A DNA stretch of 64,000 nt from Diphasiastrum complanatum. Its lineage: Eukaryota; Streptophyta; Lycopodiopsida; Lycopodiales; Lycopodiaceae. The notes below the pieces were generated by a model. That model was given only the letters and a program-made list of their open reading frames with translations. It ran no database searches and was not told the DNA's origin. The stretch lies in assembly GCA_029204225.1 (NCBI GenBank), contig CM055104.1, forward strand, positions 26,436,394 through 26,500,393, read 5' to 3'. The position numbers and the translations under genes were made by a program. Shown piece after piece: positions 11,204 to 22,200 of this stretch. The first letter of the stretch is position 1, and each line of letters begins with the position of its first letter.

Positions 11204-11372
11204 ACCAGAGGAGATTCTTGATAGTAGAGAGACGCAGACTCGTCATACTCTATACCTGGAATATCTGGTTAAGTGGAATGATCAGCCTGTTGAGAATGCC
11301 ACTTGGGAAAGAGGCAGCGTCCTTCGCAAGATTTTTCCAGACTTTGTCTTAGAGGACCAAGACGGTTCTTAA
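11178..11372 (+). pseudogene. Chromodomain C-terminus of copy 3 pol
   Basis: This is the last 64 residues of gag-pol, displaced by the frameshift just upstream. It contains a chromodomain-like segment (YLEYLVKWNDQPVENATWE), which places the family among the chromoviruses of Ty3/gypsy. Chromodomains tether the integration complex to chromatin marks such as methylated histone H3. The stop codon overlaps the start of the polypurine tract. Confidence 0.85.
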
Positions 11373-11383
11373 GGGGGAGGGAG
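11371..11383 (+). promoter_or_regulatory. Polypurine tract of copy 3
   Basis: AAGGGGGAGGGAG lies directly before the 3' LTR. It is the plus-strand DNA primer left by RNase H. The same tract precedes the 3' LTR of copy 4 (23929-23941) and of the composite (51114-51126). Confidence 0.9.
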
Positions 11384-11740
11384 TGTTACGAGCTCGTAAC
11401 CAGTGCCGAACCCTAGAGAACACAGATAGGTCAGATACCACAGTCAGGGTCGTGTCCAGTGTACATGACCAACAGGGCAAGACAGTGTGAGTAGTGTGCC
11501 CCAGCACGGTCCATAGCCATGGCGGGCCTAACACAGCCTAGGGACCTGTCAGCAGGATAGGGCTCCCAGTTGGGTCCCGACGTGCAGTCGACCACGTCAG
11601 TGCCACGTGGCCGACACTTGGCAGTAGCATGCTACCAGTCCTCACACTGGGCTAGGAGGTGCTTACTCTATATCAGGGAGTAGGCAAGGTTGGGTGGATC
11701 AGTTAGTGTTTGCCCTACTGTGGTGTTAGGATTTGTTACA
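11384..11740 (+). repeat. 3' LTR of copy 3
   Basis: This 357-bp LTR starts TGTTACGAGC and ends ATTTGTTACA, with two substitutions near the 3' end compared with other copies. It differs from the copy 3 5' LTR at about eight sites, including a one-base deletion. Confidence 0.93.
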
Positions 11741-14583
11741 CCCTCGCTCTCCGTCGTGAAACTCAAGTTGCTATGCGCCTTCCTCTTGATCGCTTGGCTA
11801 TTGACCCCTTCGACATTGCGGCTTGGCATCTATTTCTTCTTTTTCCCCTTTGGTGTCTAGTGCTTCCTCCGAGGGGTGGGGATGCTGGTCATAGAGAAAC
11901 TCGTGCTCGCCTTCGTCGCTTTCTATCGGGAGACTGGGAAACGCTTCATGATGAACACTTTGCACGCTGTCAGGCACTTGCTGCTCGCAACTCGCAGGAC
12001 TCTCATCCTCAAGGCGCCCCACGTCTCCATCGTCACCTTCGTCGCACCCTACATCTTGGGCAAGTTGGTGAGTATTCTCGTGCAGCTCGAGCTTTAGCTC
12101 CTCTCACACCCGCTCCCTCTTCTGCTGATACTGTTGCTGCTCTCCAAGCTCTGCATCCTGCTTCTGAAGGCATTCTTCCCTTGTTTGTGGAGGACTTTGT
12201 GTCTAATGTTGACTTGGTGCTTGGTCGTGATTCTTTCTCTCGTGCCTTCCATCGTAGTCCTCGTCTTGCTGTTGGTGGTCCCTCCGGTTTGGTCTATGAA
12301 CACCTTCGTGATTGCTTTCCACCTGAGGACTCTGCTAGTGGCTTTGTTCAACTCTTTCAGGTCTGCTCTTTTATCACCTCTGGTCACATTCTTTCTTCTG
12401 TCGCTCGTCTTTTGTCTGCGTCTCGTTTGATCGCCATGTCTAAAGCCTCGAGTGGCATCCGTCCCATTGTTATTGGCGAAGTCATCCTCCGTCTTGTTAG
12501 TCGTTCTATCTGTTTTCAGTTTCAACAGATTTTCGTCTCTTTTCTCTCCCCTCATCAGTTTGGTGTCTCTACTCCTGGCGGCTGTGAAGCTGTCATTCAT
12601 GGTTTGCGTGCCACCCTTGATCTCCATCCTGACTGGGTTGTTCTCCAAGTGGATGTTTCCAATGCTTTGAACTCTGTTTCTAGAGCTACGATCTTTCAGG
12701 AGCTGCGCGCGGCTGGTGGTGAGTTGGCTCAGCTTATCCCATTTGTGCGGTTGTTCTATGCTACTGAGACTCCTCTCTTTTACAGTTACCATGTGCGCTC
12801 TGGGGATCTTTCCACTATCCAGTCTACAGCAGGTACTCGTCAAGGTGATCCTTTGGCTGGTCCTCTTTTCGCTCTGGCTCATTTCCGTGCACTTCGAGCT
12901 TCTGCAGAGGCCTTTCCCTCCTGCTTATTTCCTTCGGTTGCTGATGACACTCATATTGTTGGTCCTGCTCCTACCGTGCTCCTCGCATTTCATCATTTCT
13001 CTGAGCAGCTGGCTTCTCTTGGTTTGTCTATTCAACCCCACAAGTGTTCAGTATGGTCTCCAGCAGGTCTTCCCCCGGACTTTGTTCCTCCTCAAGGTTT
13101 CCTTGCTCCTTCGGATGGCATTCGAGTTCTGGGTGTTCCTTTTGGGTCCGCTTCCTTCAACTCTGCTTTTCTTGGTGAGGCTCTCCAGGAGGATGTTGCT
13201 CATTCAGATCTGCTTCCCCGGTTGGGCGACACTCAGGTCGCGTTTGGCATCTTGACGTCTTGCTTTATCTACCGTCCTTCTTATCTGCTGCGGACTTTCC
13301 CCCCTACTCCGGACTTTTTGCATCTCCTCTCTTCCTTTGACAGCTCTCTTATGGATTTTTTGGCCGCCTTTTGGGCCCTGGTTCTTTGGATGGTGTGGAG
13401 ACCCTTTTAGCTCGGAACCAGGCTCGGTTACCCATTTCTTATGGAGGTGTGGGTCTTCTCTCTACGGTTTCTTCTGCACCTGCAGCTTTTCTTGGGAGCT
13501 GGGCTCTTGTTGCCCCTGCTTTGTCTTCTCGGTTCCTTTCTGGCTTTCACCCTCTCTTGGCGGATTGCATTGCTCATGTGGATAGCAGTTCTCTGCCTTT
13601 CCAGCACCTCCTCATCGCTGCGTGAGAGCTCCTCCCCCTCTCTGCCCAAGCTTGTCTTCCTCCTTTTGAGCAACTCCTCACTTTCAGCTCAGATCACCTG
13701 AAAGAGACCCTCTTGGAGCGCGTGCACAAGCATACCCTTTCCAGCATGCTCTATGAGGCTCCTTCGGCGTTGCATCGAGCTCGGCTTCTTTCTTGTGCGG
13801 GTCCTGGTGCCTGGGCTTGGCTGTCAGCTCGGCCTGTTATCCCTTCCTTCCGGTTGTCTTCGGCCATCTTCACCACTGCTCTTCATCTTCGCTTGGGGCT
13901 TCCTCATCCTTCGGTCTTGGGTCTCTCCAGGTGTGTTTGTGGTCACCCTATTGATGCTCTTGCTATCCACCTCCTCCGTTGTCCTTCTGGGAGTGAGCGC
14001 ACAGCTACGCATGATGTTGTCAAAGATGCAGCCGCCGCTATAGCCAGAGATGGAGGATTCCATGTCCTCAGAGAGTCATGTCCTTCCTTCTTCCGCGTCC
14101 CACTCTTCCCACAGGCGTGTTGACATTGTCCTCTCTCGGGATGGGCTTCGTACTTTGGCAGATGTTGTTGTTGTTGATCCCACGCGTGGTGACCTATTGC
14201 CTCGCTCTGCCTTCACACCAGGAGAAGCGGCAGGCGTCGCGGCACAAGAGAAGGAAAAAAACTACTCCGACAGGCACCCCACTGATGTTTTCCTTCCTTT
14301 GGCTATTGAGACTTATGGCACCTTGCATCGACGCTTTGAGGATTTTCTTCGCATGTGTTCTCATCAAGCGGCAGAGCGCCAAGGTATTCTTGGTTCTATT
14401 CTTGTGGCTTCCTTCAAACAGCGTGTTTCCATTGCCCTGCAATGTGCTCGGGCCCTATCTATTCTGCAACGGGCGACAGTGGCTGGGTCTGCTACATCTC
14501 ATCTTCCTTCATTAGCAGACTCACCACCTCTTCACTTTTCCGATCTGCTGCAGTCAGTTGGCAGACTCCCACGGACATCATCA
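11741..14583 (+). pseudogene. Reverse transcriptase-endonuclease of the RLE-type non-LTR element
   Basis: The frame is open from 11741 to about 13365. It has RT motif A (VLQVDVSNALNSV, Asp at 12652-12654), motif B (TRQGDPLAGPLF, about 12835-12860) and motif C (VADDTHIVG, Asp pair at 12943-12948), where Val replaces the usual aromatic residue. A frameshift near 13360 moves it to a second frame (LARNQARLPISYGGVGLLS) that meets a TGA at about 13624. It then continues with a CxC...HxxxC motif (RCVCGHPIDALAIHLLRC, 13929-13980). Another frameshift near 14080 leads to a domain with RRVDIVLSRDGLRTLADVVV and DPTR (14113-14185), which resembles the restriction-like endonuclease of R2, CRE and NeSL-type elements. 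Such enzymes nick target DNA to prime reverse transcription. It is a relic with two frameshifts and one stop. The RT call is firm, the endonuclease call probable, the clade undetermined. Confidence 0.8.
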
Positions 14584-14679
14584 TAGTTTATGCACTGTTA
14601 TTTTCAATGCCAGGATTTGGATTAATCTTAGCTTTACTGCAAGCTTCGCTCTTGTTTGAGCCTACTTTTGTTTAAACTT

Positions 14680-14690
14680 CCCCTTCGGGG
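14680..14690 (+). other. UUCG-type hairpin in the non-LTR 3' UTR
   Basis: The RNA would form a short GC stem capped by a stable cUUCGg tetraloop (loop 14684-14687). It sits about 95 bases after the last codon. In non-LTR elements, 3' UTR hairpins are often what the RT recognises; that role here is inference. Confidence 0.5.
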
Positions 14691-14872
14691 TGTATATATC
14701 TTTTTCATCAATGTACCTACTACTTTTTCCTATGAATAAATGCACCAGGGTGTTCTTTGAATTTCATAGATTGAAATAAAGAAAGTGTCAAAATTTTCAA
14801 AATCTCATTGAAAATTTGCCCGACTCTCAAAAACTACACATAAAAGTATCCAAAATTAAGAAACAGTGAGAC

Positions 14873-14875
<3 letters not shown>

Positions 14876-14955
<80 letters not shown>
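14876..14955. repeat. (GA)n-(GAAA)n microsatellite
   Basis: About 48 bases of GA repeat pass into about 32 bases of AAAG repeat. Confidence 0.95.
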
Positions 14956-15339
14956 CCTCATTAATGTCTTTTCCATGCCAAAAGGCATATAAGACTAGTA
15001 AATGTAGATGTCAAGTATGTGGTATCAGCGGGAGCATATGAAAACGTCTTCAAAACAGTAGTGAAGAAAGGGGGGCAACATAACTAAATACTATGAACTA
15101 AAATGAGTGAGAATCATGAGAGAGAGAGAATGTGAGCAATGATAGACAAAAAGGGTTTTGTCTATCCTCATTGGTCCACGTTTGCCCTAAAATTTATTTG
15201 AAGGGCATTTGAAGTGCATTTGAAATGCTTGAAAATGACGTGCATTTGGAAATTTCTAGAGAGAACATGGGACTTTAGAAATTCATAGAAAGAGAGAAAG
15301 GTATCAAAGGGCAAGAGATAAAAGGGTAGGCTTGCATAG

Positions 15340-15343
<4 letters not shown>

Positions 15344-15397
<54 letters not shown>

Positions 15398-15450
15398 GCT
15401 GGTTTTTTAAGGGTTTTTAAGGTTTCAAAGGAAAAATAGCAATAATGTGA

Positions 15451-15489
<39 letters not shown>
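15344..15489. repeat. Two (GA)n microsatellites, 15344-15395 and 15454-15489
   Basis: There are two pure GA tracts separated by about 58 bases of unique sequence. The stretch 14956-15343 before them is AT-rich with scattered short GA runs and no recognisable gene. Confidence 0.9.
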
Positions 15490-15491
<2 letters not shown>

Positions 15492-16905
15492 CACTACATA
15501 CTTATAGACTTTGGTCTATGCCAAAAGCAAAAGCAAACTAAAAGCAATTGTTAATAACAAGAACTATCCATAGCACAAGTATGCATGTATATCCTCCATG
15601 ACCCCCAGGTAATGAAGATCCTCAATTCTAATGTAGAATCCACAATCAACTCTGATCTCAATGTCTTCATTACTCGATGTAGGACTTCCTTCGTATGATG
15701 TAGAGTTCCTTTGTATGTCGATCCTTTTCATATGAACCTATTTCATATGACTTCCCAATGTCTTGCTTTTTGTCTTCATGTCCCTTTAGTGCATATGTGT
15801 GATTATCATGAGTGCAACATATCACCCGATATCTTGACTACCTTTGGATCAAAGAACCTGACATGATAACCTTTGCCATAACGTGAGAGAACTTTGCTTG
15901 AAGATTGATTGCCTTGGTCTCTTTGAACATCTTCCAAGCTATCACAGCTCCTCCTTGTAGCACCGAATCTCCTACCACAAAGTTGCCACCCTTGTAGATG
16001 AAGATCAAAATTGTGAGCTAGCTAGGGACATGTCCCATGTACTTTGAATAAATATCTGTTATACTGACTAATTCCGAGATAGCCAAGGGGGTACTGGGCC
16101 TCATGAGAGTCTGCTGGACTGACCTCCTAAAAAGTAGGAAGGGTTGACCGGTCAACGTGACACGTGTCACATGCTCACTGGGACACTTGGTCCAGTGCAT
16201 GAGTGACACTTGTCAAACGGACGGGTCAACAAGACATGTGTCATATGCTCATTGGGACACTTGGTCCAATGCATGAGTGACACGTGTCATATTGTCCACC
16301 TAGCTTGCCTATGTGTCAAGGTACTGCCAAGTGGCAAGTGTCGGCTGTGCATGGAGTTTGCCATGTGTCGACGTTAGGATGTGTAAGGGTTAAGGGGTGC
16401 TTGAGGGGATATAGTGTGAGCCTTGTCAGGCATTCCTCATTATGGTATTCCTATGCAGCTATGGTTGGGAGGAGACTGGGGGCCAAGCTCTCATGTTTGC
16501 TTATTGATCTATGTACATTTGCTTGAGATTAATAAAGTGATGGATTTGCTAGGTAAATCTGTGTATTTACTTAGGGTTAGTGAGCTTGTGTGCGACAGGA
16601 CACCACCTCCACACCTTGAAGATGGTCGGATCAACCTGCATATGAGTACCTGCTTGTTCTCTTGAATCTTGAACCATGCTCTGATACCATGAAAAACGAA
16701 CTTGATCATACAAGTTACCCAAGACAAGATTCCTATTGTTGTTAGACAATATCCATGCACATGAAAGAGAACACAAACAACAATGATGAAGCATAATGAT
16801 GAGTTATACTCCAACTATGTCCCGTTGCAAATGAGCTAGGGTGCACTACATCCTCATAGACTTTGGTCTATGCCAAAGCAAAAGCAATCTAAAAGCAATT
16901 GCCTA
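15488..16905. repeat. Remnant of an older LTR element, with repeated segments
   Basis: The segment at 15490-15556 (GCACTACATACTTATAGACT onward) recurs at 16842-16907. A reverse-oriented primer binding site (GCTCTGATACCA, 16678-16689) is followed by TGAAAAACG, as expected for the inner edge of a minus-strand LTR starting at 16690. Sequence from about 16700 is also similar to 56833-56950. A palindrome GTGACACGTGTCAC sits at 16158-16171. No coding domain remains, so the element type cannot be named. Confidence 0.5.
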
Positions 16906-17146
16906 ATTAATGTCTCTATATATGGTAAAAGCATTAACACCTATCTATAGGAAAAACTTGTGCTTCAAATCAAGCACTAGAATCTCGAACTTGTCTAACT
17001 ATAGCCTAACTTGAATTTTACTAAATAAAGGGAAAGGCCCCTAGATTTAGCATGCAGGCATGGCCCAATATCCTAATTAATCCTAGATGACAACATTAGG
17101 GGTAACAACGTGAACATTTACTCTAATAGGGTGCGTGCGTGCGCAG

Positions 17147-17148
<2 letters not shown>

Positions 17149-17233
<85 letters not shown>
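17149..17233. repeat. (GT)n(GA)n microsatellite
   Basis: About 56 bases of GT are followed by about 28 bases of GA. It lies just upstream of the 17257-17956 segment that was copied into the composite element; the tract itself was not copied. Confidence 0.95.
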
Positions 17234-17235
<2 letters not shown>

Positions 17236-17256
17236 ATATTCTTCAATATGGATGTA

Positions 17257-17956
17257 AATAATAGGGTCACTAGTAAATGATGGTGTGCTTGTAATTGACA
17301 TAGGGGTAGTGTGTCACTTTATAGGTTGTTCAACGGACCTCCTAAAATATAAGAGTTGACCAATCAAAGGGAACGTGTCATATTCTTAATGGGACACTTG
17401 CACTTGAGTCAAATGCATGAGTGACAAAGGTATGACCTGCCTATGTATTAGGGTCCTAACAATTGGCAAGTGTTGGTGGCTGAGTGACATGCACACTTAG
17501 ATAACTCAAGGTTGGTCTGACTATTTTAGTAGCTTCTACATGATTGCCTATGTGTTAGGGTCCTACTAACAATTGGCAAGTGTTGGTGGCTGGTTGGCAT
17601 GCACACTTAAGATATCTCAAGGTTTAGAGTATTTAGAAGGTGCTTGAAAGAGTTTATGTGTCTTCCTTGGAGAGGTATTCATCATTCACTCCTATGCAAT
17701 TATGGTTGGGAGGAGACTCTTCACAAAGAGATCATAAATTGACAGTCTTTACATCTATCGTATGTACCATCAGTAGTAGATTGTTGCCCATGCTCACTGC
17801 ACACACACACACACACACACAAATTCATATGACTTTAGGTGTGTGGCATGAAGTAGGTAGATACCCATGATAGCTCAAAATAGAGGGTTATCCCCCTACC
17901 TATACTAGGTGATTCAAGTAGAATACCTAGATAATATCACCATGTTGATGGATTTC
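17257..17956. repeat. Donor flank duplicated at 44417-45116
   Basis: These 700 bases precede copy 4. They are found again with one substitution seen by eye inside the composite element at 44417-45116. No gene was recognised. The segment has two related subsegments (near 17430-17490 and 17550-17600, with AACAATTGGCAAGTGTTGGTGG-like text) and a (CA)n run at 17800-17820. It also shares motifs with 16070-16480, so it may be part of an old LTR. Confidence 0.9.
17952..17956. repeat. Target site duplication of copy 4, left
   Basis: ATTTC directly precedes the 5' LTR. The same five bases follow the 3' LTR at 24300-24304, so copy 4 is a complete single insertion. Confidence 0.9.
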
Positions 17957-18314
17957 TGTTACGAGCTCGTAACCAGTGCTGAACCCTAGAGAACACAGAT
18001 AGGTCAGATACCACAGTCAGGGTCGTGTCCAACGTACATGACCAACAGGGCAAGACAGTGTGAGTAGTGTGCCCCAGCACGGTCCATAGTCATGGCGGGC
18101 CTAACACAGCCTAGGGACCCTGTCAGCAGGATAGGGCCCCCAGTTGGGTCCCGACGTGCAGTCGGCCACGTCAGTGCCACGTGGCCGACACTTGGCAGTA
18201 GCATGCTACCAGTCCTCACACTGGGCTAGGAGGGGCTTACTCTATATCAGGGAGTAGGCAAGGTTGGGTGGATTAGTTAGTGTTTGCCCTACTGTGGTGT
18301 TAGGATCTATTACA
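17957..18314 (+). repeat. 5' LTR of copy 4
   Basis: This is a 358-bp LTR, TGTTACGAGC...CTATTACA. Bases 17958-17973 form a perfect 16-bp palindrome (GTTACGAGCTCGTAAC). It carries private variants (GTGCTGAACC, CCAACGTACA, CATAGTCATG, GGATTAGTTAG) that reappear in the inner LTR of the composite at 45117-45474. Confidence 0.95.
18161..18189 (+). promoter_or_regulatory. G-box hairpin in the LTR U3 region
   Basis: Two arms (GTCGGCCACGT and ACGTGGCCGAC) enclose a short loop and contain the G-box core CACGTG at 18178-18183. G-boxes bind plant bZIP and bHLH factors. A TATA-like TCTATATC lies at 18241-18248, which would put the transcript start near 18270 and leave a short R-U5 of about 45 bases. The motif is well conserved between LTR copies. 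The promoter role is inferred. Confidence 0.5.
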
Positions 18315-19216
18315 CTGGTATCAGAGCCATCTCCATCTTTGGGAGTTAAGGAGCAGTAGGGAGAAAGTAGAGAGAGTGCTCAGAATCTCTAAAAACTTTG
18401 GCAAATAGGAGAGACAGATCCAGCGCTGGAGGAATAGCTTTCTACTGTGAACATCTCCGTTGAATCATCTTCCTTTTAGTTGGAATATGAGTTAGATTCC
18501 TGAGACAGATCCATTGCTGAAGAGACAGCTATCTGACCAGGTAATTTCAGTAGAATTCCGAGTTATTTGAGCGAAATTTCAAGGGAGAAAGATGGGCAGA
18601 CCCATCGCTGTATAGCTAGCCCTCAACTCTGAAAATTGTAGCAAGATCTGAATAGATTAGAGTAAGTTCTAATCATAATAGAGTGGCAGGGTCAGCGCTG
18701 GACAGGGAGGTGAAAAATTGATTTTTCATCAATGTTTGTGAGAATTTTTTAGCAGTTTGAACTTCAAACTAGATTGCCACAAACTAGCGACCTACTTCCT
18801 CAAGTCAAATCAGAAATTCAAATGAGTTTTGGGCCTTAAATTTCGGATAATCGGGCCAGATAGGTTGTTGTCCAGCCAGCGAGGGCAGGGATACAAAGAA
18901 TTCCGGATTTTTTGTTGTAAAATTCCAGTTTTTACTCAGTTTGTTGGAGCCCCACACCTGAAATCAGATCAGTCAGCTACTCAACTCAAGAACCAGGAAA
19001 TTTGGCACCGTTTTGAAGCTTCAAACTGGCATTTTCCGGGACAGCAGGTCTGAAATCTTGGGGAAAAGAGCTGAAAGGGTTCCTCTTCGTAATTTCTTTG
19101 GAAGTACAGTCCTCAGAAACAGCTAAGTCATCTTTCCTTTCCCTTGTACAGTTGTAAATTAGTCTTTTAGACTTTTTTCCTTCAGAGGTTAAGGTAGCTC
19201 TCTTTCAGTTCCGAAG
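18315..19216 (+). other. Primer binding site and leader of copy 4 (leader type C)
   Basis: The primer site TGGTATCAGAGCCA is at 18316-18329. The remaining leader is non-coding, has AGCGCT palindromes at 18422-18427 and 18694-18699, and is shared almost exactly with the inner leader of the composite (45475-46376). Confidence 0.85.
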
Positions 19217-22200
19217 ATGACCACTCCTCAGGGACCTGATCAACCCCAGGAGAGAGGCTTCGACGAACTTGAAACAGAAGCCTTGGCTTACAGAAAAGGG
19301 AAGGAACCCATGGAAGTGGAAGAACAGGAACAGTTCGCCGAAGAACTCGACGAACTGGTTACCAAGGAGTAGTTTCTCCAATTGGTAACAGAAGTGGATG
19401 AACTGAAGTTGGCATTAGCCAATTTCAAGTCCAGTGTGGACGACTCGTTCGCTGAACTCAAAAGCTTGATTTTGAGGAAGCCTTCCCTCCACTTCTCAGT
19501 TATCCCCTTCTCCACTTCCATCAGTTTCGGGTGAGACTTTACGGTCTCACCCCAGTGTTTTTAAAGATTTAAAGCCTCCTACTTTTAATGGGGAAGAGAA
19601 GGATAGAAATGCAGATATTCTACAAACCTTCCTCAGCAAATGGAAGAACATTCATGCTCTTAAACAGACCCCTGACCATTTGCAAGCAATTGAGGCCAGT
19701 CTTTCTTTAGGGCCTATGGCCTATAAGTGGTGGTTAAATCTCCAGGAGACTGGGCAGACTCCCCGGTCATGGAAAGCTTTTGAAGAAGCTTTCCTAAGAG
19801 AATTTCTACCAGAGAATGAACTTGATAGAGCCTGGGAAGCCTGGGAAAGAACAGTAATGGACAAGTCCCTCATCCAATATATCTCGCAGTATCGAGAAGC
19901 AATTTTAAAGATTAAAAATATGGATGACTATCAGAAAATCAGGGGATTTGTCCGTGGCCTCAAAGATGAATATAAAGTAGAGGTCTAGAGAAACTCGCCT
20001 ACTACCCTTGAGCAAGCTCTCAGATATGCTCAAATCTATGATGATTCAGTGGGTAGGAAGAGGGCGAGACAGCAACCACTTTCTGAGCAGCCTCCTCAGA
20101 AAGACTTTCAATTTAAAAAGAAATTCTTAAAAAGAAAGAAAGAAGATGAATTTAAAAGTGAAGCTCCTCAGAAACGCCCTTCACTCATACAGCCCTTAAA
20201 ACCAAATGATTTTGAGAAAGCCAAACAAGAACGTTGTGCTTTGTGTGTATGGGCAAGGGACACACAGTCAGACAGTGTGCCAAGGGGCCTTTCACAAAAA
20301 AAGATAAGAAAGATAAAAAACAAGTTCATCTTGTTCAGACTGTATGTTTCCCCAGTGACTTGGCAGCTTCCGAGATCAAAGTGTATCATGAAGATCATGA
20401 ACACTGTTGCCAGCTGACCTCTGCAATGCTAGCGAGACCCTTCATCTTTGGGCCGCATGACCTAGTACGTATGCATGGGAAAGTTGGTAACCAGTCAGTA
20501 AGAGTTATGGTTGATGATGGGGCAACCCATAATTTCATCAACTACACCCTGATAAAAAAGCTTAAACTACCAAAAGTACCTAGTCAGCATAGGTACATAG
20601 TTTCATTAGCTAAGGGTGAAGATAAAAAAATATGGGAAACTATGGTAAGTAAGTTAAATCTTGGTATTCAGGGGTACCAAGATGAAATAAACTTTCAGAT
20701 AATGCACCTGGATCGAACAGACATTGTTCTCGGGAGAGATTGGCTCTACAGTTTAGGACCTTCCCTCCATAGAAACAATCAGGAGAACACCCTCAGCTTT
20801 CAGCATAAAGGCCGAGAGATCCAGTTGCATGGGGAGCATGATGTTCCCAACAGCCCTATGGTCTGCAGTTCAGAGCTCTGTCAGCTAATTGGAGACGAAA
20901 CCATCAGGTATTCTTATGTGACTTTCAGTTTATTCCTGAAGTTTCTATTTCCAGTTCTATTCAGCAGAAAATCAGTAATTTAGAAACTTTATTGTCTAAA
21001 TTTAAAGATGTTTTTCCTGAAGATTTGCCACATGGTTTACCACCTAGCAGCACCTGTTTCTAAACCTCCGTATCGGGTCAGCCGAACAGAGGATGAAGAA
21101 ATAACTAGGCAGTTAACAGATTATCTTGGGAAAGGCCAAATTCAGACCAGTAGTTCACCATGGGCCTCACCAGTCCTATTGGTGAAAAAGAAAGAGGGGT
21201 GTATGCGTCTTTGCGTAAATTACAGAGCCCTCAATAAAGTCACAATTAAGAATAAATACCCTATGCCTCGGGCAGACGAGTTGTTTGACCAACTCGACGG
21301 GGCTAAGTTTTTCAGCAAAATAGACCTCAGATCGGGATATCATCAAGTCCGTATAAAATCGGAAGATGTCTCGAAAACAGCTTTTAGGACTCGTCACGGT
21401 CATTATGAGTTTAAGGTGATGCCATTTGGACTCACAAATGCTCCAGCTACCTTTATGACCTTGATGAATAGTGTCCTCAGACCATACTTGGATAAGTTTG
21501 TAGTCGTATTTTTAGATGACATCCTCGTCTACAACAAAACGAGGAAGGAGCATCTAAAACACCTCAGAAAGGTGTTTCGACTGCTCAGAAAGCATAAGCT
21601 TTATGCTAAACAATCCAAGTGTGAATTCTTCGTTGAAGAAGTAGCATATTTGGGTCACATTATCTCTTCAGAGGGGATTAAGATGGACCCAAATAAGGTT
21701 AAAGCCATACTCAGTTGGCTGAGACCTCAGAATATTTTGGAACTTCAGATCTTTCTTGGTCTGGCGGGATATTACAGACAATTTGTCAAGGAATATGCTC
21801 AGATAGCAGTTCCTATGACCAATCTCCTTAAGGGGAAGGGAAAGGAGTTCATTTGGGAGTCCGCACAGCAGGAGAGCTTTCATGCTCTCAAAACAGCCTT
21901 ACCTACAGCACCAGTTTTAAAAGTCGTCGACCCCAATCAGCCATTTGTCGTCGAAATAGATGCTAGCGACTCTGCAGTAGGTGCTGTGCTAACTCAGGGT
22001 GGACGACCAATTGCGTTCGAGAGTAAAAAACTCGAGCCAGCTCAGACTAGGTACAGTGCCTATGAAAAGGAACTCTTTTCTATAGTCCATGCCCTTAAGA
22101 CTTGGAGGCATTATTTGTATGGTGCCAACTTTGAGGTCCTGACAGACCATGAGAGTCTCAGATACCTTTGCAATCAACCTGAGCTTAGAGGTCGGAAAGC

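Larger units (their letters stand above)
5355..11740 (+). mobile_element. Chromovirus copy 3, near full length
   Basis: This is a plus-strand element with 5' LTR (5355-5689, missing its first 23 or so bases), primer binding site (5691-5704), leader, a gag-pol gene, polypurine tract (11371-11383) and complete 3' LTR (11384-11740). The two LTRs differ at about eight positions, so it is not a very recent insertion. No target duplication can be tested: the left end is lost in the palindrome and the right flank (CCCTC) runs straight into a non-LTR element. It has the best preserved coding capacity in the window but is not functional. Confidence 0.93.
11741..14700 (+). mobile_element. Non-LTR retrotransposon with RLE-type endonuclease, 5' end missing
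   Basis: This GC-richer block starts exactly at the end of the copy 3 LTR and is coding from its first bases, so its 5' part is absent. Either it was 5' truncated or copy 3 inserted into it. It has a reverse transcriptase, a CCHC motif and a C-terminal PD-(D/E)XK-like domain. After the stop at about 14584 comes a short 3' untranslated region with a CCCC-TTC-GGGG hairpin. The exact 3' end is uncertain; no clear poly(A) tail or target duplication was found. Confidence 0.8.

Noticed and set aside
12094-12882. 262-codon minus-strand frame
   Set aside because: It is antisense to the RT of the non-LTR element, with low-complexity Arg/Thr/Lys composition; a shadow of the real gene.
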